Below are positions 6,938 to 15,477 of a DNA stretch of 20,102 nucleotides, piece after piece; the stretch's first letter is position 1, and each line of letters starts with the position of its first letter. The notes beneath the pieces are model-generated. The model ran no database searches, had not been told where the DNA came from, and worked only from the letters and a program-made list of their open reading frames with translations. A program made the position numbers and the translations under genes. The stretch spans positions 1-20,102 of the forward strand of contig JASFMY010000126.1 of NCBI GenBank assembly GCA_050117315.1, read 5' to 3'. The DNA comes from JANQIV01 sp050117315. GTDB lineage: Bacteria > Bacteroidota > Ignavibacteria > Ignavibacteriales > Melioribacteraceae.

Positions 6938-7912
6938 ATGAAAAAAAGAAAAATCGGTAACAGCGATTTACAAGTATTTCCAATTGGGTTAGGGGCAATG
7001 GGGATGTCGGAATTTTACGGTGAAACAAACGAAGAGCAATCAATAAATACAATTCACAAAGCAATAGATCTGGGGGTGGATTTTTTTGACACGGCCGATA
7101 TGTACGGCAGCGGTCATAATGAAGAATTGCTCGGGAAAGCCCTAAAAGGTAAATTTGACCAGGTTACCCTGGCAACAAAGTTTGCACTTCTTCGCGGACC
7201 AAACGGTGAATTTTTAGGTGTAAGCGGGAAACCCGAATACGTTAAACAAGCTTGCGAAGCCAGTTTAAAAAGATTGGGAATTGATACAATTGATCTTTAT
7301 TACTGCCACCGGGTTGATCCCGAGACACCGATTGAAGAGACTATAGGCGCAATGGCTGAACTAGTAAAGGAAGGCAAAGTAAGATATCTCGGGCTTTCGG
7401 AAGTAAAAGGCGCAACTCTCAAGAGAGCGTATACAGTGCATCCGATTTCTGCAGTTCAATCCGAGTACTCAATCTGGACACGTGATATTGAAGAAGCAAA
7501 TTTAAATGAATGCCGCGAGCTGGGTGTTTCTACGGTTGCTTACAGTCCGCTAGGAAGAGGAATATTAACAGGCAAATTCAACAAAATAGAAGATCCGAAA
7601 GATTACCGCGTTCATTTACCGAGAATGCAAGATGAAAACTTTAAGTCAAATAGGAAGATAATCGAAAAAGTTGAAGAGATTGCGGAAGCAAAAAACGCAA
7701 AAGCTTCTCAAATTGCTCTTGCATGGGTGCTTGCTAAAGGCGATGATATAATTCCTATACCCGGTACTAAAAGAGAAAAGTACCTGGTAGAAAATTTAGA
7801 TGCTTTGAAAGTTGAATTGAGCGGTGATGAAATAAACGAACTTGACAAACTTTACGAACTCGTAAAAGGTGACCGCTACAATGAGGGTAGTATGACGTTG
7901 ACATTGCAGTAA
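6938..7912 (+). CDS. Aldo/keto reductase (YakC/AKR13-like)
   Basis: This is an NADPH-dependent TIM-barrel oxidoreductase reducing aldehydes or ketones. The protein has 324 residues. The catalytic tetrad is visible: Asp51 (FFDTAD), Tyr56 (DMYG), Lys81 (ATKFA) and His124 (YYCHR). The N-terminus RKIGNSDLQVFPIGLGAMGMS and the C-terminal cofactor segment IIPIPGTKREKYLVENLDAL are typical of the AKR13/YakC group. AAGGAGG sits 4 bp before the ATG. The gene follows tetR by 50 bp, with an operator between, and is closed by a hairpin terminator. Likely induced when the TetR protein binds its ligand. The physiological substrate cannot be told from sequence. Confidence 0.93.
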   Translation: MKKRKIGNSDLQVFPIGLGAMGMSEFYGETNEEQSINTIHKAIDLGVDFFDTADMYGSGHNEELLGKALKGKFDQVTLATKFALLRGPNGEFLGVSGKPEYVKQACEASLKRLGIDTIDLYYCHRVDPETPIEETIGAMAELVKEGKVRYLGLSEVKGATLKRAYTVHPISAVQSEYSIWTRDIEEANLNECRELGVSTVAYSPLGRGILTGKFNKIEDPKDYRVHLPRMQDENFKSNRKIIEKVEEIAEAKNAKASQIALAWVLAKGDDIIPIPGTKREKYLVENLDALKVELSGDEINELDKLYELVKGDRYNEGSMTLTLQ

Positions 7913-7919
7913 TCTTAAG

Positions 7920-7952
7920 ACTGCCTTAACAAAATAATTAAGTTAAGGCAGT
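7920..7952 (+). terminator. Rho-independent-type terminator after the aldo/keto reductase
   Basis: Perfect 11-bp arms ACTGCCTTAAC (7920-7930) and GTTAAGGCAGT (7942-7952) enclose an 11-nt A/T loop, and a T-rich tail (TATTTTCTCT) follows. It begins 8 bp after the reductase stop. Confidence 0.7.
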
Positions 7953-8133
7953 ATATTTTCTCTACATATTCAAAATTCAGTAGCATTTTGTATTTATAAA
8001 TCTTCTACCTCTTTGATATACTTTTTGCAAGTTTCAAATTAAGATAATGTTATAACTGCGGCGAAAACTTGATATTAAGTCATATTTTTTTATTTTATTA
8101 CAGCAGCTCTTTCACAAACTGACTAAATTTTTA

Positions 8134-8162
8134 TTCAAGCCTATTTATCTAAAAACTATAAT
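8134..8162 (+). promoter_or_regulatory. Possible promoter of the sucrose operon
   Basis: A perfect TATAAT (8157-8162) lies 32 bp before the kinase ATG. The -35 region 17 bp upstream (TTCAAG, 8134-8139) is weak. The rest of the 7953-8193 spacer is AT-rich, with no other element that I can support. Confidence 0.35.
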
Positions 8163-8193
8163 AAATTTTTTGTCTTCACAAAAAAAATAACTT

Positions 8194-9096
8194 ATGAAAA
8201 ATTGTAACATAATTTCTATCGGGGAAATTTTATTTGACGTATACACTAATTCCAAAACATTAGGCGGAGCTCCGTTTAATTTAATTTACCATGTCTGGAA
8301 ATTTACGGGTAATGCAAAATTTATTTCCAGGATAGGCAATGATGAAAACGGGGATGAAATTTTACAGAGATTAGAAAAAATAAGTTTTGATACCCGGCTG
8401 ATTCAAATAGATGATAACCGCCCGACAGGCATAGTCAATGTTCTGCTTGACCATGACGGTATTCCGAGTTACGACATTATTGAAAATGTAGCTTATGATT
8501 TTATTGAATATAATTCCCAAATAAAAAATGAACTAAGCAGTAATTCTCTGGTTGCTTTCGGAACTCTTGCACAAAGAAATAATGTCGGCAGGGAAACCAT
8601 TCATAAAATTTTTGAAAGCGATGCAGCGCTTTTCTGCGATTTAAATTTACGACAGAATTATTATGACAGAGAACTTATTGAAACGTTGTTAAAACAGTGC
8701 CACATTCTAAAAATTAATGAAGACGAGTTAAAAGTAATAGATGACTTGATATTAAAAACGGGCGAAGAGAATCAAATAGATTTATCTATTGAATTATTAA
8801 AAAAATATGACTTAAAACTGCTTGCTCTCACGCTGGGCAGAGAAGGCGCAGTTTTGTTTGACGGTGAAAAATATTCCAAAGAGAAAAGCAGCCCCGTTGA
8901 AATTGTTGATACTGTAGGAGCCGGCGATGCCTTCTCATCAATAGTGTGCATAGGGTATTCCAAAGGGTGGGAACCGGAAAAAATCATTACTACCGCAGTT
9001 AGTTTTGCGGCTGATATTTGTAAGATTAACGGGGCAATTCCCAATAATGATGAAATTTATAATAAATACACGGACTTGATAAATGAGGATAAATAA
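8194..9096 (+). CDS. PfkB-family sugar kinase, probable fructokinase
   Basis: This 300-residue protein is a PfkB/ribokinase-fold kinase. The N-terminal motif GGAPFNLIYHVWKFTG with FISRIGNDENGDEIL matches the substrate lid and first PfkB signature. The second signature DTVGAGDAFSS (239-249) holds the anion hole and the catalytic base Asp245. GGAPFN near residue 25 is typical of fructokinases. It is the first gene of an operon with sucrose-phosphate synthase and sucrose synthase, which strongly suggests fructose as substrate: it would turn fructose from sucrose cleavage into fructose-6-phosphate, a substrate of the next enzyme. Its last 14 bp overlap the following gene. No ribosome site is evident before the ATG. 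Confidence 0.88.
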   Translation: MKNCNIISIGEILFDVYTNSKTLGGAPFNLIYHVWKFTGNAKFISRIGNDENGDEILQRLEKISFDTRLIQIDDNRPTGIVNVLLDHDGIPSYDIIENVAYDFIEYNSQIKNELSSNSLVAFGTLAQRNNVGRETIHKIFESDAALFCDLNLRQNYYDRELIETLLKQCHILKINEDELKVIDDLILKTGEENQIDLSIELLKKYDLKLLALTLGREGAVLFDGEKYSKEKSSPVEIVDTVGAGDAFSSIVCIGYSKGWEPEKIITTAVSFAADICKINGAIPNNDEIYNKYTDLINEDK

Positions 9097-11269
9097 TTAC
9101 GAAGACGGACTTTATATACAGCTCTTTAATATTCACGGATTGTTTAGAGGCAAGAATCTTGAACTAGGAAGAAACTCCGATACGGGCGGACAGACAGGAT
9201 ATGTGCTTGATCTTGCATTGGCTTTAAGTGCTATGGACAAAGTGAAAAAAGTTGAAGTACTTACAAGATACATTCAAGACAAAGATTACTCGGAAGATTA
9301 CTCTAAGGTAAAAGAAAAGGTAAATGATAAATTTGATATAGTTCGAATTAAGTGCGGGGGAAACAAATACATCCGTAAAGAACTTCTCTGGGATCACCTT
9401 GAGGAGTTTATTGATAAGACAATAAAATATATTAAATCCGTAGAGATATTGCCGAACGTTATTCACAGTCATTATGCTGATGCCGGTTATGTTTGTTCCA
9501 ACCTTTCAAAATTTTTAGGTGTTCCGTTTATTCATACGGGACATTCTCTCGGTTTGAGCAAATATAGGGATCTGAAAAACGAAGGAATGACTGATGAAGA
9601 GATAAATAAGAAGTATAGAATGAACCTCAGGGTTAAAGCAGAAGAAGAAGTTTTATATTACGCCGACCGGATAATTACAAGTTCGAACCATGAGATAAAG
9701 AGCCAGTACAGTGTATATGAAAATTACAATTCGGGCAAATTTACTATTATTCCTCCGGGTGTTGATCTCAGCCGTTTCTATCCCTACAATGAAAAACGGG
9801 AATGGGATGAAGATTCTCAAAAAGTAAGAAATAACGTAAGAGAAGAGCTGTGGAAATTTTTTACAAATATGCATAAACCCATTATACTTGCCTTATGCAG
9901 GCCTGAAAGGAAAAAGAACATTGACGGTATTATTAATGCATACGGACATGACAAGGAATTGCAGCAGAAAGCTAATCTTGCAATTTTTGCCGGACTCAGG
10001 AGAGACATTACAATAATGCCTGAACTTGAAAGAGAAGTACTGACCGAGATGCTGCTGCTAATGGACAAATACAATTTGTACGGGAAAATGGCAATTCCCA
10101 AAAGGCATGATTTTGAGCATGAAGTGCCTGAGTTGTACCGTATAGCAGCAGAATCCCAGGGAGTGTTTGTAAACGCCGCACACAACGAACCCTTTGGCCT
10201 AACTATTATTGAAGCGGCAGCAAGCGGGCTCCCGGTTGTTGTAACAGAAAACGGCGGGCCGACAGACATAATAAAAAATTTAAAACACGGGGTTCTTGTT
10301 GATGTCTCGGACCCGGAAAATATTTCCAGGGGCATAAGTGATGTTTTATCGGATGAAAAAAAGTGGCGGGAATATTCTTCGAACGGGTACTCAAGGGTAA
10401 ATCATTTTTATTCGTGGGAGGCTCATTCTCAAAATTATCTTGAAATGCTCGATAATTTCATTAAGGATAAAGTTGATAAAACAGAAGTATTTGTAAGAGC
10501 GAAAAAGAAATTATTGAGTCATAAAAAGATGATGATTTTTGATATTGACGATACGTTAATAGGTGCCGATAGAGCTCCGCTGGAAGAATTGCAAAACATA
10601 ATTAAAGAGAATGAAGACCACATTGCTTTCGGAGTTGCTACCGGCAGAACAATTGATTCGGCGAGGGAAGTCTTAAGTGAAAATAATTTTATACTCCCCG
10701 ATCTTATAATTTCATCTGTGGGCAGCGAGATTTATTATAAGGATAAAGAAAATAACTACATCAGTTCTAGGGGATGGGAAAAGCATATATCTCACCTATG
10801 GAAAAAAGAAAAGATATTAAACTTGCTTGATGAGTTTGATTTTATTGAACTTCAGGAGGATGAGACTCAAAGGAAGCACAAAGTGAGTTATTACCTGGAT
10901 GCCGACGAATCTAAACTGAAAGATATTAGAGAAAAGCTAATGAAGTACAAGATCAAAGCGAATCTGATAATAAGCCACAATAAATTTCTCGATATACTGC
11001 CTTACAGGGCAAGTAAGGGAAGGGCAGTCAGGTACCAGTCATACAGATGGAATATTGCACTTGATAATATTTTGGTAGCAGGAGATTCCGGTAACGATGA
11101 AGATATGCTGCGTGGTGAACTTAGGGCAATTGTTGTTGGAAAACACAGCAAAGAACTTGAAAAACTAAAAGGCAGAAGAAGAATTTATTTTGCTGAAAAA
11201 GCTGCGACGGCCGGAATTTTGGAAGGTATTAATTATTATAATTTTTTAGAAAAGGAAATAAGATGGTAA
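9083..11269 (+). CDS. Two-domain sucrose-phosphate synthase with C-terminal sucrose-phosphate phosphatase
   Basis: The protein has 728 residues. The N-terminal GT-B glycosyltransferase part (about 8-465) starts with IQLFNIHGLFRG and the SPS-type loop DTGGQTGYVLDLA (33-45), and has RPERKKNIDG and the catalytic EPFGLTIIE (369-377, E-x7-E). It transfers glucose from a nucleotide sugar to fructose-6-phosphate. The C-terminal HAD phosphatase domain (about 483-728) has DIDDTL (nucleophile Asp487, general acid Asp489), ATGRT, SKGRAVRY and GDSGNDEDM (667-675). All four HAD motifs are intact, so the domain should dephosphorylate sucrose-6-phosphate, unlike plant SPS, whose domain lost these residues. 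It overlaps the upstream kinase by 14 bp and the downstream sucrose synthase by 7 bp. Confidence 0.93.
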   Translation: MRINNYEDGLYIQLFNIHGLFRGKNLELGRNSDTGGQTGYVLDLALALSAMDKVKKVEVLTRYIQDKDYSEDYSKVKEKVNDKFDIVRIKCGGNKYIRKELLWDHLEEFIDKTIKYIKSVEILPNVIHSHYADAGYVCSNLSKFLGVPFIHTGHSLGLSKYRDLKNEGMTDEEINKKYRMNLRVKAEEEVLYYADRIITSSNHEIKSQYSVYENYNSGKFTIIPPGVDLSRFYPYNEKREWDEDSQKVRNNVREELWKFFTNMHKPIILALCRPERKKNIDGIINAYGHDKELQQKANLAIFAGLRRDITIMPELEREVLTEMLLLMDKYNLYGKMAIPKRHDFEHEVPELYRIAAESQGVFVNAAHNEPFGLTIIEAAASGLPVVVTENGGPTDIIKNLKHGVLVDVSDPENISRGISDVLSDEKKWREYSSNGYSRVNHFYSWEAHSQNYLEMLDNFIKDKVDKTEVFVRAKKKLLSHKKMMIFDIDDTLIGADRAPLEELQNIIKENEDHIAFGVATGRTIDSAREVLSENNFILPDLIISSVGSEIYYKDKENNYISSRGWEKHISHLWKKEKILNLLDEFDFIELQEDETQRKHKVSYYLDADESKLKDIREKLMKYKIKANLIISHNKFLDILPYRASKGRAVRYQSYRWNIALDNILVAGDSGNDEDMLRGELRAIVVGKHSKELEKLKGRRRIYFAEKAATAGILEGINYYNFLEKEIRW

Positions 11270-13662
11270 GAAAGGTTTTTGAATTAATAGAAAATAATAA
11301 AAATGAACTGTTTGGATATTTAAATGCCCTTGCGCAGTCGGAAAAATTTCCGATGGTAAAAGGTGACCTGGTGGAATTGCTGAACGAGTACGAAGGGAAA
11401 GGCGGCAAGGTGAGCGATGATGTTTTACATATAATTGATATGTTTCAGGAAGTCTTTAAAATAGACCATACTTTATATGCCGAGTTGAGAATAAAAATCG
11501 CAGATTCGAGGTTTGTATTAATTAGCCTTGAAGACGTCTGCATCGAAGAAATTCCCGTTAAAGAATACCTGCTTGCAAAAGAAGAATTTGTTCATGCAGA
11601 CAGCGAGAAGAAAATATTAACCATAAACTTCAGCCCCTTTTATGAGAAAATGCCCAAAGTTAGAGACCCCAAAAATATCGGGCAGGGAGTTGAATATTTA
11701 AATAAATTTTTGTCCAGCAATATGTTCAATGATATTGATAAATGGAGAGGGTTGCTAGTTGACTTCTTAAAGCAGCACTCCAGGAATTCCGAACAGTTTA
11801 TAATTAATGATAGAATAAAAGATGCCGATGATTTACTTGATAACATTTCAAAGGCAGTAAAGAAATTAAAAACTCTCGATGATAAAACACCTTTGGAAGA
11901 ATTCAGGCATGCTTTACAAACGCTGGGTTTTGAAAAAGGGTTAGGCAGCAATGCAGAAGCGGTAAGTAATTCTCTTGAATTATTAAATGACTTGTTAAAC
12001 TCCCCCGACCATTTAACGCTGAAAGAGTTTATCGGCAGAATTCCTATGGTGTTTAATATAGTTACTATTTCAATTCACGGTTACTTTGCTCAAAAAAATG
12101 TGTTGGGAATGCCGGATACCGGAGGACAGGTGGTGTATATCCTTGACCAGGTTAAGGCGCTTGAAAAATCATTGACGGAGTCGGTTAAAAAATCGGGATT
12201 AAATATTACGCCCAAAATTATAATCTTAACAAGGCTAATTCCGAATGCCGAGAATACAAGCTGCAACAAACGGCTTGAAAAAGTTTACAACACGAAAAAT
12301 GTTTGGATTCTTAGGGTCCCATTCCGTGAGCATAACCCTGAAGTTACCAACAATTGGATCTCGCGTTTTGAAATTTGGCCTTACCTGGATGAATTTGCCG
12401 ATGATGCCTATAATGCATTAAAAGCAGAGTTTAACGGCAAGCCTGATTTAATAATCGGTAACTATTCGGACGGCAATATTGTTGCTCATCTTCTCGGCAA
12501 ACGTTTTCAAGTTACCAAATGCTGCATTTCACATGCACTTGAAAAAAGTAAATATTTATTCTCGGATATTTACTGGAGAGACCTGGAAAGGTTTTATAAT
12601 TTTTCAGTACAGTTTACAGCAGACCTCATTGCAATGAATTCTTCGGATTTCCAGATTACTTCTACTTTCCAGGAAATTGCGGGAACTGAAAATACAGTCG
12701 GTCAATATGAATCTCATAAACATTTTACTTTGCCGGGTTTATTCAGGGTGCAGAACGGGGTTGATATATCGCTGACTAAGTTTAATATTTTATCTCCCGG
12801 GGTAAACGAAAGGATATTCTTTCCCTACACAAAACAGGAAAAAAGAATTCATGATGTAAAGAGTAATCTTGAAGAACTTGTGTTTAATAATGTTGAAGAT
12901 GCAGAGTGTTTCGGTCATCTAGATAATCCGGAGCTTATGCCTATTTTTTCAATGGCAAGGTTGGATAAAACAAAAAACCTTACTGCTATTGTGAGATGGT
13001 TCGGCAAATCCAAGCTGATACAAGAAAAATGCAATGTAATTCTGGTTGCGGGAAAAATTGATGTAGCTCATTCCAACGATAACGAAGAAAAAGAACAGAT
13101 TGCTTACATGCATGATTTAATAAATGAATATGATCTTCACGGTAAAATTAGATGGCTCGGAAAATTGTTCAGGAAAGATGAAACAGGTGAGATTTACAGG
13201 ATAATAGCCGACCGCAAAGGATTGTTTATTCAGCCGAGCTTGTTTGAAGGTTTCGGATTAACGGTGCTTGAAGCAATGCTTTCTGGACTGCCCGTTGCCG
13301 CAACAAAATACGGCGGGCCTCTTGAGATTATAGAAAACGGTAAAAACGGTTTTCATATTGATCCTGTTGATGACAAAGATTCTACAGAAATATTAAGTGA
13401 AGTGATAAATAAATTCAGTGCCGATCAAAATTTCTGGCATAGGATTTCCGAAAATTCTATTAAAAGGGTGAAGACTTCATACACGTGGAAAAAGTATGCC
13501 GATAATTTGATTTCATTTTCAAAGATATTCGGGTTCTGGAAATTCGTTACTAATATGGATACAAAAAATATTGAAGCTTATCTGGATGTACTTTACTATT
13601 TGTTATATAAGCCGATGGCGAACAACATTTTATTGAAACACAATACTCAGAACGAGGAATAA
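11263..13662 (+). CDS. Sucrose synthase
   Basis: This GT4-family enzyme reversibly converts sucrose plus NDP into NDP-glucose and fructose. The length of 799 residues matches plant and bacterial enzymes. The N-terminal regulatory half (1-270) is followed by the GT-B core: VTISIHGYFAQKNVLGMPDTGG then QVVYILDQVKALE, FEIWPYLDEF, SHALEKSKY, SMARLDKTKNLT and EGFGLTVLE (662-670, E-x7-E). At the positions of the plant QN motif it has Leu635 and Thr641 (WLGKLFRKDETGEIYR), which suggests ADP rather than UDP preference. The ATG follows AAGGAAATAAG and overlaps the preceding gene by 7 bp. Sucrose synthase is uncommon outside plants, cyanobacteria and a few bacteria such as Nitrosomonas and Melioribacter. 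The end lies in a hairpin shared with the convergent gene. Confidence 0.95.
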   Translation: MVRKVFELIENNKNELFGYLNALAQSEKFPMVKGDLVELLNEYEGKGGKVSDDVLHIIDMFQEVFKIDHTLYAELRIKIADSRFVLISLEDVCIEEIPVKEYLLAKEEFVHADSEKKILTINFSPFYEKMPKVRDPKNIGQGVEYLNKFLSSNMFNDIDKWRGLLVDFLKQHSRNSEQFIINDRIKDADDLLDNISKAVKKLKTLDDKTPLEEFRHALQTLGFEKGLGSNAEAVSNSLELLNDLLNSPDHLTLKEFIGRIPMVFNIVTISIHGYFAQKNVLGMPDTGGQVVYILDQVKALEKSLTESVKKSGLNITPKIIILTRLIPNAENTSCNKRLEKVYNTKNVWILRVPFREHNPEVTNNWISRFEIWPYLDEFADDAYNALKAEFNGKPDLIIGNYSDGNIVAHLLGKRFQVTKCCISHALEKSKYLFSDIYWRDLERFYNFSVQFTADLIAMNSSDFQITSTFQEIAGTENTVGQYESHKHFTLPGLFRVQNGVDISLTKFNILSPGVNERIFFPYTKQEKRIHDVKSNLEELVFNNVEDAECFGHLDNPELMPIFSMARLDKTKNLTAIVRWFGKSKLIQEKCNVILVAGKIDVAHSNDNEEKEQIAYMHDLINEYDLHGKIRWLGKLFRKDETGEIYRIIADRKGLFIQPSLFEGFGLTVLEAMLSGLPVAATKYGGPLEIIENGKNGFHIDPVDDKDSTEILSEVINKFSADQNFWHRISENSIKRVKTSYTWKKYADNLISFSKIFGFWKFVTNMDTKNIEAYLDVLYYLLYKPMANNILLKHNTQNEE

Positions 13663-13677
13663 TTTTTTATTATTCCT
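13655..13677. terminator. Hairpin shared by two convergent genes, containing both stop codons
   Basis: Perfect 9-bp arms AGGAATAAT (13655-13663) and ATTATTCCT (13669-13677) enclose a T5 loop. The sucrose synthase TAA (13660-13662) is in one arm and the TAA of the minus-strand MCE gene (13670-13672) is in the other. On the plus strand a T-rich tail follows (TGTTTTTATC). It probably ends transcription mainly from the sucrose operon. Confidence 0.6.
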
Positions 13678-14722
13678 TGTTTTTATCTTTATCAATATCA
13701 AGTTTCTTTTCAAGCTTTTTTAATTCTTCAATTCTCTGTTCAAGTATGGCATTTTGTTTTGTTAATTCCTGAATCTTAAAGTCAAGTTCACGTTCGTAAT
13801 CCATTTTGTTCCAGTAACCCCGTTCTTCAAAATAATTTTTGAACAGCCAGTTATGTTTTAAGGCTTCCATGTTTTCGGCAAAACTGCTTGCACCTTCCAA
13901 TGTATTCTGAGTTGTTTTAACCAAATTGTTTACAACGGTTTTAACCGAATCAAAAACTTCATTGTCGTTTACCATACTGCCCACCAGACCTTTACCCTGT
14001 TTTATCTCTGAAATCATAGTCTGTATATCTAAAACAGCGTTATCGACTTTTTCCATAACCCCGCTGAAGTTCTGGGCTATCTCGATAATAAAGTCGGAAA
14101 TGTTTTCCATCTTTTCGGTAATAGAGTTCAACGAGCTTTCGGCGGAACGTGTAACATCAACGGTGGCGTAGTATAACTGGTCGTCGGTCAACGCTTTGCC
14201 CACCGTGCCTTCTCCCCGGTTTATTTTTTCGGATACTTCGGCAAATTCTTTTGTAATTGTTTTAAGGTATGCCATTATTGATTGTACTTCTTCAATTATT
14301 TCGGCAATATTAACGGGGTCCTGTGATTTTACTATCCCGCCGTCCTGGACTATTTCAAGGTTTGTTGAGCCGGGTGATATGCTCACAATTTTTTTACCCA
14401 CCAAACCTTCGGTCTCAATTGTGGCTTCACTGTCAAGCCTGATAAAGTGCTGCACGCTCTTTTCTATACGCATTTCAACTTCCACCTGCCCAGATGTATC
14501 GCTTTTTAAAACCAGGTTACTTACACTGCCTATATCATAACCACTCAGTCTGACCGGGGCACCGTTTCTTAATCCTTCAACTTTTTTGAAATAGGTTTTT
14601 ACTATATATGTGCTTATAAAAAGTGAGTCCCTGTTACCGATCATAAAAACCGCAATAATTAACAATGCCGTACCGAGAAAAATAAAAATACCGAGCCTTG
14701 CTCCTTCAAAACGTTTTAACAT
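13670..14722 (-). CDS. MCE-domain lipid-transport protein (MlaD-like)
   Basis: The protein has 350 residues, with one N-terminal membrane anchor (about 9-29, LGIFIFLGTALLIIAVFMIG). An MlaD/MCE domain follows (about 38-117; KKVEGLRNGAPVRLSGYDIG, then EGLVGKKIVSISPG). The rest is a long helical region (about 140-300), ending in a charged coiled coil (315-350). MCE proteins form rings that pass lipids between inner and outer membranes. It is the last gene of an MlaE-MlaF-MlaD cluster, 8 bp after the ATPase gene. It is longer than E. coli MlaD (about 180 residues), as is common for single MCE proteins with a helical needle. MlaB and MlaC genes are not present here. Confidence 0.88.
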   Translation of the reverse strand: MLKRFEGARLGIFIFLGTALLIIAVFMIGNRDSLFISTYIVKTYFKKVEGLRNGAPVRLSGYDIGSVSNLVLKSDTSGQVEVEMRIEKSVQHFIRLDSEATIETEGLVGKKIVSISPGSTNLEIVQDGGIVKSQDPVNIAEIIEEVQSIMAYLKTITKEFAEVSEKINRGEGTVGKALTDDQLYYATVDVTRSAESSLNSITEKMENISDFIIEIAQNFSGVMEKVDNAVLDIQTMISEIKQGKGLVGSMVNDNEVFDSVKTVVNNLVKTTQNTLEGASSFAENMEALKHNWLFKNYFEERGYWNKMDYERELDFKIQELTKQNAILEQRIEELKKLEKKLDIDKDKNKE

Positions 14723-14730
14723 TGTTTCCT

Positions 14731-15477
14731 CTAATTTTCAATTTTTTTGTTAAAGAATTTATTCAAAAACGGATCATCTTTTGAAGTTAAGTTAGAAATT
14801 TCTCCTTCATATGCAATGATGCCGTCCTTCAAAAATATAGCCCTATCTGCAATTATTTCAGCGCAAATTAGATCGTGGGTTACAACTATAGATGTCATAT
14901 TAAGTTTTTTCTGCAGTTCCAGAATCAGCTCGCTTATTTCCTGGCTTGTAATAGGGTCAAGCCCGGTTGTCGGTTCGTCGTACAACATTATTTTAGGGTC
15001 CGTAATTATTGATCTTGCAAGCCCGACCCTCTTACGCATACCGCCGGAAAGTTCCGAAGGCATTTTATCTATGGCTTTTTCAAGGGATACAAGTTTCAGC
15101 GTCTTAACAACCTTTTCTTTAATTTCGTCGTCTTTCATTTTGAAAATTTTGCGGAGAGGAAAAGCTAGGTTCTCTCTTACGGACATTGAATCGTAAAGTG
15201 CTGCGCTTTGAAACAAGAAACCGATGTTTTTTCTTATCTTATTTAATTCTTTTATGTTTAACTTAAGAGTGTTTTGATTGTCGATAAATATTTCTCCCCC
15301 GTCCGGTTTTAAGAGCCCGATTATACATTTCAATAATACACTTTTTCCCTGTCCGCTTCTTCCGAAAACAACAAGGTTTTCAGCAGATTTAACGTTGAGC
15401 GAAATGTTGTCGAGCACAACCATTTCATCGAATCTTTTTGTAAGATTATTTATTTCTATAATCAAATTGTCGGCCAT
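14731..15477 (-). CDS. ABC transporter ATPase of an MCE lipid-transport system (MlaF-like)
   Basis: This is a 248-residue cytoplasmic ATPase. From the ATG at 15477, Walker A is GRSGQGKS (39-46), followed by a Q-loop region FLFQSAALYDSMSVRENL. The signature is LSGGMRKRVGLARSI, Walker B is IMLYDEPTTGLDP, and the switch histidine is in VVTHD. The LSGGM signature and the AALYDSMSV segment are typical of MlaF. An in-frame TTG six bases upstream would add two residues, but no ribosome site supports it. The start overlaps the permease gene by 16 bp, and the MCE gene follows after 8 bp, so the three proteins are made together and form one complex. Confidence 0.93.
   Translation of the reverse strand: MADNLIIEINNLTKRFDEMVVLDNISLNVKSAENLVVFGRSGQGKSVLLKCIIGLLKPDGGEIFIDNQNTLKLNIKELNKIRKNIGFLFQSAALYDSMSVRENLAFPLRKIFKMKDDEIKEKVVKTLKLVSLEKAIDKMPSELSGGMRKRVGLARSIITDPKIMLYDEPTTGLDPITSQEISELILELQKKLNMTSIVVTHDLICAEIIADRAIFLKDGIIAYEGEISNLTSKDDPFLNKFFNKKIEN

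Noticed and set aside
9817..10335. Long antisense open frame inside the sucrose-phosphate synthase gene
   Set aside because: It is a shadow of a well-conserved enzyme frame, lacks a ribosome site and shows no recognisable family.
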